13,144 bases of DNA from NCBI GenBank assembly GCA_021153265.1, contig JAGKTU010000061.1, positions 1-13,144 of the forward strand. Reading direction: 5' to 3'. A model generated the notes under the pieces. It had not been told where the DNA came from and did no database searches. It saw only the letters and a program-made list of their open reading frames with translations. Position numbers and translations under genes: made by a program. Origin of the DNA: Clostridia bacterium. GTDB lineage: Bacteria > Bacillota > Clostridia > Oscillospirales > Oscillospiraceae. Shown in pieces: positions 7,513 through 13,124 of this stretch; the stretch's first letter is position 1; the number at the start of each line of letters is the position of its first letter.

Positions 7513-7541
7513 TTGACATTTTTTACAAACTGGGTTATGAT
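7513..7541 (+). promoter_or_regulatory. Consensus sigma-A promoter for the XRE regulator
   Basis: TTGACA (7513-7518), a 17-bp spacer and TATGAT (7536-7541) form a near-perfect vegetative promoter. Expected transcription start is near 7548, giving a leader of about 90 nt before the XRE gene. The -10 lies in the semi-palindrome GGTTATGATATACC, and a near copy of GGGTTATGATA (7533-7543) appears downstream as GGGTTATCGTA. Confidence 0.82.
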
Positions 7542-7550
7542 ATACCTGCA

Positions 7551-7564
7551 AAAACAATTGTTTT
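7551..7564. promoter_or_regulatory. Perfect palindrome downstream of the XRE promoter (candidate operator)
   Basis: AAAACAATTGTTTT is a 14-bp perfect palindrome that begins a few bases past the predicted transcription start of the XRE gene. XRE-family repressors usually bind short palindromes at their own promoters, so autoregulation here is a reasonable inference. AT-rich palindromes also arise by chance, so confidence is moderate. Confidence 0.45.
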
Positions 7565-7636
7565 ATAAAGAAAACGGGTTATCGTAAATTACAATGCTTT
7601 ATCAAAAATTTATTTCCTGTAAATGAGGTGCATGTT

Positions 7637-7870
7637 ATGCAGATCATCATCCGTAACGAAATATTTTCCAGAAATCTGCGATATTTGCGCCAGAAAAGTA
7701 AACTATCTCAAAAAGAACTGGCGCAAAGGATGGGCTTCAGCGTCTATTATCTGCGAAATGTCGAGCTGTGCCGCCGGGAGGCTGTGCTGACCTATCAGGA
7801 GCTGAAGTTACTTTGCAGTATTTTGCAGACCGATGTGGAGGGCTTGCTCCACGGAGAATTCGCAGCTTAA
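7637..7870 (+). CDS. Small XRE-family helix-turn-helix regulator
   Basis: A 77-residue protein consisting of a single HTH_3 (Cro/CI-like) domain. NLRYLRQKSKLSQKELAQRM forms the first helices, with the SQKELA turn at residues 24-29; the presumed recognition helix region is FSVYYLRNVELCRR (34-47), and a last helical part contains LKLLCSILQTDVEGLL. The ATG at 7637 is preceded by GAGGTG (7625-7630) at 6 bases spacing; an upstream GTG at 7628 is part of that ribosome binding site. There is no second domain, so ligand sensing is not evident. It stands alone with its own promoter and converges on the surface-protein gene. The target is unknown; possible sites are the palindromes at its own promoter and perhaps the -10 region of the surface protein. 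Confidence 0.85.
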   Translation: MQIIIRNEIFSRNLRYLRQKSKLSQKELAQRMGFSVYYLRNVELCRREAVLTYQELKLLCSILQTDVEGLLHGEFAA

Positions 7871-7880
7871 TGAAAACAGA

Positions 7881-7913
7881 AAAACCGCCGCTGATCATCA
7901 GCGGCGGTTTTCT
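7881..7913. terminator. Bidirectional intrinsic terminator between XRE and surface-protein genes
   Basis: AAAACCGCCGCTGA and TCAGCGGCGGTTTT pair over 14 bp with a TCA loop (7881-7911). On the + strand it is followed by TCTGATTT and on the - strand by TTCTGTTTTC, so with the Ts of the stem it can stop transcription from both convergent genes, whose stop codons are at 7870 and 7926. Confidence 0.9.
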
Positions 7914-7925
7914 GATTTATGCAGT

Positions 7926-10121
7926 TTACATAACTCTACGTTTCGTAATCAGCACACCGACTGCGCTCATGCACAGCATCACCAGCAGCATCCAAACCAC
8001 GGCGAATTCCTCATCTCCGGTGCCAGGGTTGGAGGGATCACTGGGCTTGGAGGGCTTTGTTTCCTTGGGAACGGTGGGTTCGGTTTCGGTAGGCTCGGTT
8101 TCGGTGGGTTCTTCTTCCTTTTCGAGGAATGTGTTGGTGTAGCGCAGGGCGTTTTCGGCGGCGACGGTGCCGGTGACCACTTCATTGACAGCTACGCCGT
8201 CGCCGGTGGTGACCGCGGCGGTGACAGTAAAGGCGGTTTTGTCAGCTTCGGTCAGCACCTCCGTCACCGTAAAGCCGGTGCCAAGGGGGATGCCGGCCAC
8301 AGAAATGGTCTGACCGCCCTTCAGCAGGAAGCTGCCAGTGATCTGATTCTCGCCGGTGACGCTCCACTGCATGGGCAGGGTGCTTTCCAGCATGGAGATC
8401 ACATATTCCTCGTCCAGCCAGTCCATGGTATTGTCCATCAGCGCAGCCTTGGAAAGATCCAGAGTCAGCGTGAAGGGGAAGGACTCATAGGCCTTGGCTT
8501 CGGAGGTATTGACCACTTCCTTGGAAATGTCCAGCTTGCCGGTGAGATAAGAATTTTCCACAGTTCCCTCAGTATGCTTGTTGGTATCCGCGGCGTAACC
8601 GGGCAGAGGGCTGACTTCCTTGAAGTAGTACTCGCCGTCGCTGTCTACGGACAGGATGATTTTGCCGTTTTCATCGGTGGTGTAGGTGCCCATGGACACT
8701 TCCTTGCCGTCGAGCTTGGCAAACAGTTCAAATTCCACGCCGCTGAGGGTCTTGCCGGAGGCGGCATCTACCTTGGTGATGGAAAGCGCGCAGTTTGCTT
8801 CGGGAATCTCCAAATCGTCGGAACACATAACAGGACCCGGGTCGTTGGCATAGCCCACCAGATTCTGATTGGCTCTCCGGGGATCCAGTTGTCCTTCCGG
8901 CTTGGACTCGTAGAAGCAGACCTCGTGGACGGTCTGGGTGCCGTCGATTTCCAGCAGCAGACGGTCGGCGGTGCGGGTCATGCTGGGCTGGTTGTCAAAG
9001 GTAAAGGCGTAAATGCTGCCGGAACGGGCGTTGAGGGTATTGTTTTTGCCCAATTCATAGGTCTGGGACTGGCCGCCGTAGGAGGCGGTGAGGGTCAGCA
9101 CATCGTCGGAATCGATGGTGGCGCGGATATCCACCAACAGGGTGACCTGATTGTCATGGCGGATCACACCCACCAAATTGAGGCTGTTTTCGGTGAGGAT
9201 AATGTCTTTACAGGGCATGCCGGGCAGGCTCAGCAGATACAGATAGACACCATGGATGTTGGTGGCAGTAAATTCGTTGGTTTTTTCCAGAATGTTGATG
9301 GGGTCATCGGTATACATCATCTGGGGGAAGTAGTACATGGCAAAGTTGGGACCCCAGGCTTCGTAATCCTCGGTTCTGATATAGGGATTGGGGGCGGAGA
9401 AATCGGCTCCGTTTGTGTAATACCAGATGGCAGCTTGGGAAGCGGATGCCCACTCCGCGCCGGTCAGACCCTGCACCAGAATGGCTTCTTCGCCGTAGGT
9501 CTCTGTGAGATAGGCGTTGACGGTAGCTTCCATGGCGGCAGTATCGCGGTAGAAGGGGAATGTGTGGTTCAGCACGGAACGGACCTTCTCCGCAGGGATT
9601 TTGATTTGATTGCCGTTGGCATCCAGACAGAAATAACCGTCCTCCAGATTCAATCGGCGGAAGATCGCGCCATAATTCAGATCGGTTTCGATGTCCGCGC
9701 AATAGGTAAAGAAGCTGGCATAGCCGCCTTCGGGGGCTTCTGCCTCGTCCTCGATCAGAGCGGACACATTGACGACGTTGAAGACGTAAACATATTTCTC
9801 TCCGTCAAAATTCGTAGCCTGAATCAGGTGAGGAGAGTTTCCCAGGAAGGGCTTGGCATAAAATGAATAGTAATCGGGAACCATGGAAGAACTGGGACTG
9901 AAATAATAGACATAGGGGTTATATTCCGGTGTTTCTTCCGTGGGGGGGTCGGTTTCCTCAGTAGTTTCCCCGGAAGTTTCTTCGGTAGTTTCTTCGGTAG
10001 GATCCTCTTGCACCTGAGTTTCCTCTCCGGTGGGTTCTTCAGCGGCGGCAGGCAGGGCAAATAAGGTCACAAGCAGACTGCAAAGCAGCAGGCAGGAAAT
10101 AATTTTCTTCCACGTTTCCAT
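7926..10121 (-). CDS. Sortase-anchored thioester-domain (TQXA) surface adhesin with Cna-B-like domain
   Basis: A secreted 731-residue wall-anchored protein. A signal peptide (KK, then a hydrophobic core, cleavage after ALPAAA near residue 27) is followed by a Glu/Thr/Pro-rich spacer to about residue 70. The N-terminal domain looks like a TQXA thioester domain: C141 in FFTYCADIE and Q229 in ASQAAIWYYTNG are the expected thioester pair, with Ser in place of the usual Thr before Gln. A Cna-B/SpaA-like domain starts at LSITKVD (K450) and has E502 in YYFKEV, suited to an isopeptide bond. A second beta-rich region with FPFTLTLDLS follows, resembling pilin isopeptide-linkage domains. The C-terminus has a TEPTE repeat, NPGTG (698-702), a hydrophobic segment and KRR. 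Thioester domains in Gram-positive adhesins bind host proteins covalently; this is known for the family and inferred here. The ATG at 10121 follows AAAGAGG at 7 bases. No sortase or pilin gene is in the window. Confidence 0.88.
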   Translation of the reverse strand: METWKKIISCLLLCSLLVTLFALPAAAEEPTGEETQVQEDPTEETTEETSGETTEETDPPTEETPEYNPYVYYFSPSSSMVPDYYSFYAKPFLGNSPHLIQATNFDGEKYVYVFNVVNVSALIEDEAEAPEGGYASFFTYCADIETDLNYGAIFRRLNLEDGYFCLDANGNQIKIPAEKVRSVLNHTFPFYRDTAAMEATVNAYLTETYGEEAILVQGLTGAEWASASQAAIWYYTNGADFSAPNPYIRTEDYEAWGPNFAMYYFPQMMYTDDPINILEKTNEFTATNIHGVYLYLLSLPGMPCKDIILTENSLNLVGVIRHDNQVTLLVDIRATIDSDDVLTLTASYGGQSQTYELGKNNTLNARSGSIYAFTFDNQPSMTRTADRLLLEIDGTQTVHEVCFYESKPEGQLDPRRANQNLVGYANDPGPVMCSDDLEIPEANCALSITKVDAASGKTLSGVEFELFAKLDGKEVSMGTYTTDENGKIILSVDSDGEYYFKEVSPLPGYAADTNKHTEGTVENSYLTGKLDISKEVVNTSEAKAYESFPFTLTLDLSKAALMDNTMDWLDEEYVISMLESTLPMQWSVTGENQITGSFLLKGGQTISVAGIPLGTGFTVTEVLTEADKTAFTVTAAVTTGDGVAVNEVVTGTVAAENALRYTNTFLEKEEEPTETEPTETEPTVPKETKPSKPSDPSNPGTGDEEFAVVWMLLVMLCMSAVGVLITKRRVM
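8074..8118 (-). repeat. Three 15-bp tandem repeats in the wall-spanning region of the surface protein
   Basis: Three consecutive 15-bp units (8074-8088, 8089-8103, 8104-8118), the first two nearly identical and the third diverged, encode five-residue steps of the form TEPTE. Because the unit is a multiple of three, gain or loss by slippage would change spacer length without breaking the frame. A related Thr/Glu-rich, repetitive stretch lies near the N-terminus at about 9930-10030. Confidence 0.75.
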
Positions 10122-10159
10122 CTGAATACCTCTTTCCAATGGTAATCAATAGTATATCC

Positions 10160-10187
10160 ATTATATACCAATAATTGTATTTGTCAA
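10160..10187 (-). promoter_or_regulatory. Promoter of the surface-protein gene
   Basis: On the - strand TTGACA (10187-10182), a 16-bp spacer and TATAAT (10165-10160) match both consensus hexamers exactly. The -10 is embedded in the inverted repeat GTATAT-AATGG-ATATAC (10168-10152), which could be an operator. The leader to the ATG at 10121 is about 30 nt. The site lies just beyond the pnp terminator, so this gene is a separate transcription unit. Confidence 0.85.
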
Positions 10188-10204
10188 CGTTTCAAGAAAA
10201 TAGA

Positions 10205-10238
10205 AAAGTCCGCCGCAGCGGTGGCTGCAGCGGACAAA
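10205..10238 (-). terminator. Intrinsic terminator after pnp
   Basis: On the - strand, GTCCGCTGCAGC pairs with GCTGCGGCGGAC around a CACC loop (12 positions, one T-G wobble), followed by TTTTCTATTTTC. It starts about 10 bases after the pnp stop. The stem is also preceded by seven Ts, so some activity in the other direction is not expected to matter because no + gene faces it. Confidence 0.88.
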
Positions 10239-10247
10239 AAAATTCAA

Positions 10248-12371
10248 TTACTTGCCTTCGGCCATTTCCTTCAGTGCGTCGCGGCGGCTGAAGTTGGCGC
10301 GGCCCTTCTCGTCGAAGCCCATGAACTTGACCCAGGTCATATCGCCCAGATTCAGAACATCCTCGACCTTCTCCACGCGGCGGTTCTCCAGCTTGGAGAT
10401 GTGAACCATGCCGTCGTGACCGGGAGCGATCTCAACGAAAGCGCCGATGGGCAGGATGCGGACGACCTTGCCGTAGTACAGCTTGCCAACCTCGGGAACG
10501 AAGCAGATGTCGTCCACCATCTTCTTGGCAGCGTAGGCAGCGGCGGAGTCAACAGCGGAGATGAAGACAGAGCCATCGTCCTCGATGTCCACCTTGGCAC
10601 CGGTATCAGCGCAGATCTTCTGGATGGTCTTGCCGCCGGAGCCGATGACCTCGCGGATCTTCTCCACGGGGATCTTCATGGAGATCATCTTGGGTGCGTA
10701 CTCAGAAACCTCGGCACGGGGCTCGGAAATGCAGGGCAGCATGACCTCGTTCAGGATCTCGAGTCTTGCAACACGGCAGCGCTCCAGAGCGTCGGCGATG
10801 ATTTCCATGGTCAGACCCTTATTCTTCAGGTCCATCTGGATGGCGGTGATACCCTCGGTGGTACCGGCAACCTTGAAGTCCATCTCGCCGTGGAAGTCCT
10901 CGACACCCTGAATGTCGGTGAAGGTTCTCCACTCGCCGGTCTCCTGATCGGAGATCAGACCGCAGGAAATACCTGCAACAGGACGGCGGATGGGGACACC
11001 GGCATCCATCAGAGCCAGAGTGGAGCCGCAGATGGAACCCTGAGAGGTAGAACCGTTGGAGGACAGAACCTCGGAAACCACACGGATGGCGTAGGGGAAC
11101 TCCTCAACGGGAGGAATCACAGGCAGCAGAGCCTTCTCAGCCAGAGCGCCGTGGCCGATCTCACGACGGGAGGTGGAACGGGCAGCACGAGCCTCACCGG
11201 TGGAGAAGGAGGGGAAGTTGTAGTGGTGGATATAGCGCTTGGTTTCCTCGGGGTAGATGGTGTCCAGCTTCTGAGCAGCGGACAGGGTGTTCAGGGTGCA
11301 GATGGACAGCACCTGAGTCTGGCCACGGGAGAACAGGCCGGAGCCGTGAACTCTGGGCAGAACGCCGACTTCGGCATCCAGGGGACGGATCTCGTCCATG
11401 CCGCGGCCGTCCACGCGCTTGCCCTGCAGCAGCCACTTCTTGACGACCTTCTTCTGCATCTTGTAGAGGCACACCTCGATGTGCGTCTCAAAGTCTTCGT
11501 ACTTTTCAGCGAACTTGGCGGCGAAGTCCAGACGGGCAGCGGTCAGGCGCTCCTCACGGACGTTCTTGTCGTCGGTGTCCAGAGCGTACTCGATCTGGTT
11601 CAGACCGTAAGCGATCAGATCGTCCAGCAGATCGTGGTTGACAGCAGCCTTCTCGAAGGTGAACTTGGGCTTGCCGATCTCAGCGACAATGCCGTTGATG
11701 AACTTGACGATCTCCATGTTGGTCTCGTGGGCAACACGGATGCACTCGTAGACGATATTCTCGGGAGCCTCGTTGGCCTCGGTCTCGATCATGACCACCT
11801 TCTCGAAGGTGGAGGAGATGCAGACGAAGCACTCGCAGGCCTCACGCTCGTCGGCGGAGGGGTTGACGATATACTGACCGTTCAGGTAAGCAACGTTGGT
11901 GGTGGCGACGGGTCCGTTCCAGGGCACATCGGAAGAAGCGATGGCGATGGAAGCGCCCAGAGAAGCGACGATCTCCACGGGGTTCTCGTGGTCGGTGGCC
12001 AGGACGGTGCAGGTGACGACGGTGTCGTTACGCAGCTCCTCGTCGAACAGGGGACGCATGGGACGGTCGATGATACGGCTGTTCAGGATGCCGCGCTCGG
12101 AGGGCTTGCCCTCGCGGCGGTTGAAGGAGCCGGGGATGCGGCCGACAGAGTACATTCTCTCCTCGAACTCGATGGTCAGGGGGAAGTAGTCGATACCGGC
12201 CTTGGGGATGGGGTTGCAGGTGCAGGTGACCAGCACCACGGTGTCGCCGTAGCGGCAGATGCACTCGGCGTTGGCCAGCTCAGCCACCTTACCGGTTTCC
12301 ACGGTGAAGGGACGGCCGCCGATTTCCATCTCGTAAACATGATGGTTGGGATACTGCTTGCGAGTAATCAT
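10248..12371 (-). CDS. pnp: Polyribonucleotide nucleotidyltransferase (PNPase)
   Basis: PNPase (707 aa, full length) is the phosphorolytic 3'-5' exoribonuclease of mRNA decay. Order of domains: first RNase PH core (from about residue 10), the helical linker, the second RNase PH core from about residue 310, then KH (VIGSGGKTIQ) and S1 (YYGKVVRILPIGAFVEI) near the C-terminus. Catalytic Asp residues are D492 and D498 in VEDFHGEMDFKVAG, and the phosphate-site motif STSRREIGHGALAEKAL is intact. The ATG at 12371 is supported by AAGGAGG nine bases upstream. An upstream in-frame ATG at 12452 would add 27 residues read entirely out of the palindromic repeat and leader and is rejected. The gene follows rpsO as in many bacteria but is separated by a terminator, a 67-base hairpin and repeat copy C, so its expression may depend on read-through or an unrecognised promoter. 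Confidence 0.97.
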   Translation of the reverse strand: MITRKQYPNHHVYEMEIGGRPFTVETGKVAELANAECICRYGDTVVLVTCTCNPIPKAGIDYFPLTIEFEERMYSVGRIPGSFNRREGKPSERGILNSRIIDRPMRPLFDEELRNDTVVTCTVLATDHENPVEIVASLGASIAIASSDVPWNGPVATTNVAYLNGQYIVNPSADEREACECFVCISSTFEKVVMIETEANEAPENIVYECIRVAHETNMEIVKFINGIVAEIGKPKFTFEKAAVNHDLLDDLIAYGLNQIEYALDTDDKNVREERLTAARLDFAAKFAEKYEDFETHIEVCLYKMQKKVVKKWLLQGKRVDGRGMDEIRPLDAEVGVLPRVHGSGLFSRGQTQVLSICTLNTLSAAQKLDTIYPEETKRYIHHYNFPSFSTGEARAARSTSRREIGHGALAEKALLPVIPPVEEFPYAIRVVSEVLSSNGSTSQGSICGSTLALMDAGVPIRRPVAGISCGLISDQETGEWRTFTDIQGVEDFHGEMDFKVAGTTEGITAIQMDLKNKGLTMEIIADALERCRVARLEILNEVMLPCISEPRAEVSEYAPKMISMKIPVEKIREVIGSGGKTIQKICADTGAKVDIEDDGSVFISAVDSAAAYAAKKMVDDICFVPEVGKLYYGKVVRILPIGAFVEIAPGHDGMVHISKLENRRVEKVEDVLNLGDMTWVKFMGFDEKGRANFSRRDALKEMAEGK

Positions 12372-12397
12372 TGGTAATAACCTCCTTGATTTTTTGA

Positions 12398-12467
12398 GTG
12401 GACAGTGGAAAGTGGACAGTTGACAGTTATGGAAATAACTGTCCATTGTCAACTGTAAACTGTCAAC
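12398..12467. repeat. Palindromic heptamer repeat, copy C (pnp leader, hairpin-only form)
   Basis: Left arm 12398-12430 and right arm 12435-12467 are both 33 bases and match as inverted repeats at 26 of 33 positions, closing on a GGAA loop. Each arm holds four heptamers (variants of GTTGACA/GTGGACA) followed by GTTAT. The two internal hairpins seen in the other copies are absent, so this looks like an internal-deletion or minimal form. It lies in the untranslated leader of pnp, 14 bases upstream of its Shine-Dalgarno sequence. Confidence 0.88.
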
Positions 12468-12478
12468 TGGTTTTGTTT

Positions 12479-12545
12479 CGGGAGGTTTAGCACTTGATCC
12501 AACTGTCGGAGCCCGACAACTCGATCAACTGCTAAGCCGCTCCCG
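12479..12545 (-). ncRNA. Long hairpin in the rpsO-pnp intergenic region (candidate leader RNA element)
   Basis: Four helical blocks stack in order: CGGGAG/CTCCCG, GTTTAGCA/TGCTAAGC (one G-T pair, with a CG bulge), TTGATC/GATCAA (after a C-C mismatch) and TGTCGG/CCGACA, capped by an AGC loop and interrupted by a symmetric 4x4 internal loop. That is 26 paired positions in 67 bases. No T-tract follows, so it is not a terminator. If pnp is transcribed from rpsO, it lies in the pnp leader, where E. coli pnp mRNA also carries an RNase III-cleaved hairpin for autoregulation; whether this one works so is inference. The strand is assigned from the flanking genes, because the fold is nearly symmetric. 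Confidence 0.5.
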
Positions 12546-12558
12546 ATGGATTTTTTTG

Positions 12559-12585
12559 AAAAAGGGGCGACTTTGGTCGCCCCTT
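12559..12585 (-). terminator. Intrinsic terminator after rpsO
   Basis: AAGGGGCGAC and GTCGCCCCTT form a 10-bp stem with a 4-base loop (12562-12585), followed on the - strand by three further Ts. It lies nine bases after the rpsO stop. It would limit, perhaps not abolish, read-through into pnp. Confidence 0.85.
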
Positions 12586-12594
12586 AAACAAAAC

Positions 12595-12861
12595 TTACTT
12601 ACGGATACCCAGCTTGGCGATCAGAGCACGGTAACGGTTGATGTCCTTACGAGCCAGATAGTCCAGCAGGTTGCGGCGCTTACCGACCATCATCAGCAGA
12701 CCACGACGGGAGTGGTTGTCATGCTTGTGGGTACGCAGGTGATCGGTCAGCTCGTTGATGCGAGCGGTCAGGATAGCGACCTGAACCTCGGGGGAGCCGG
12801 TGTCGCCCTCGTGAGTAGCGTTCTCCAGGATGACCTGAGTCTTCTTTTCCTTCTGAATCAT
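12595..12861 (-). CDS. rpsO: 30S ribosomal protein S15
   Basis: Ribosomal protein S15 (88 aa; family about 89), a primary binder of the 16S rRNA central domain. Diagnostic segments are GDTGSPEVQVAILTARINEL (residues 19-38), the rRNA-contacting HKHDNHSRRGLLMMVGKRR, and LDYLARKDINRYRALI. The ATG at 12861 is preceded by AGGTGG with 8 bases spacing; a GTG four codons upstream (12873) overlaps that ribosome binding site and is rejected. It has its own promoter, a leader of about 100 nt with helices, and a terminator. The order rpsO then pnp is conserved in many bacteria. Confidence 0.97.
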   Translation of the reverse strand: MIQKEKKTQVILENATHEGDTGSPEVQVAILTARINELTDHLRTHKHDNHSRRGLLMMVGKRRNLLDYLARKDINRYRALIAKLGIRK

Positions 12862-12886
12862 GGTAATTTCCACCTTTCTAAATATT

Positions 12887-12938
12887 CCCCGTCTGCCAAG
12901 TATGGGTCGGTGAAAGGATCCCGAAACCGAGCAGAGGG
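12887..12938 (-). promoter_or_regulatory. Structured rpsO leader (candidate S15 autoregulatory element)
   Basis: In the untranslated leader, CCC plus TCTGC (12938-12931) can pair with GCAGA plus GGG(G) (12895-12887) around a one-base bulge. Directly stacked inside it, TCGGT (12930-12926) pairs with ACCGA (12911-12907), leaving a 10-base bulge on one side and a 14-base loop. S15 represses its own translation through differently shaped leader RNAs in several bacterial groups. This fold ends about 14 bases before the Shine-Dalgarno sequence, but no direct mimic of the 16S binding site is proven here. Confidence 0.4.
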
Positions 12939-12971
12939 CACAAAAATGTTCTGGCCATAGCCAGCCCGACT

Positions 12972-13000
12972 ATCATATCACGAGTTTGCCCAAAAGTAAA
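12972..13000 (-). promoter_or_regulatory. Extended -10 promoter for rpsO
   Basis: On the - strand, TTTACT (13000-12995), a 17-bp spacer and TATGAT (12977-12972), with TGA immediately before the -10 (TGN extension). Predicted start near 12965 gives a leader of about 100 nt. Confidence 0.82.
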
Positions 13001-13058
13001 GGATTATTTTCATGTTTTCAATGGTTTTTCGTAAGAATAATTGTAGTTTAGCAGCGCA

Positions 13059-13124
13059 GCCCAAAGCCTTCCCCTGGGGGAAGGTGGCACGGCGCAAGCC
13101 GTGACGGATGAGGGTTTTCTGGGC
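13059..13124. repeat. Second palindromic repeat family (two-hairpin element at right edge)
   Basis: Two perfect adjacent hairpins: CCTTCCCC-TG-GGGGAAGG (13067-13084) and CACGGC-GCAA-GCCGTG (13088-13103), then ACGGATGAGGG. Short outer arms GCCCA (13059-13063) and TGGGC (13120-13124) enclose both. I recall near-identical sequences as scattered intergenic repeats in gut Clostridia genomes; this is from memory and not checked. It is unrelated in sequence to the heptamer repeats but has the same outline of outer arms enclosing two hairpins. The rest of 13001-13144 shows no gene. Confidence 0.7.

Noticed and set aside
10221..12377. A long open frame on the + strand opposite pnp, and a similar one at 7833-9866 opposite the surface protein
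   Set aside because: Both mirror genuine, well-identified genes on the - strand; their proteins are low-complexity (Gly/Val/Leu/Asp-rich or Gly/His-rich) without recognisable domains, and they run through terminators and promoters of the real genes.
12372..12452. N-terminal extension of PNPase by 27 residues from an upstream ATG
   Set aside because: The extra residues come from the palindromic repeat and leader; the ATG at 12371 has a perfect Shine-Dalgarno sequence and gives the family-typical N-terminus.
12487..12536. CIRCE-like HrcA operator (TTAGCAC ... TGCTAA) in the rpsO-pnp hairpin
   Set aside because: CIRCE requires a nine-base spacer between the half-sites; here they are separated by more than 30 bases and the flanking bases extend a longer hairpin, so the resemblance is likely chance.
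12546..12960. Open frame on the + strand opposite rpsO
   Set aside because: It is the complement of the highly conserved S15 gene, its terminator and leader, with no ribosome binding site or known domain.
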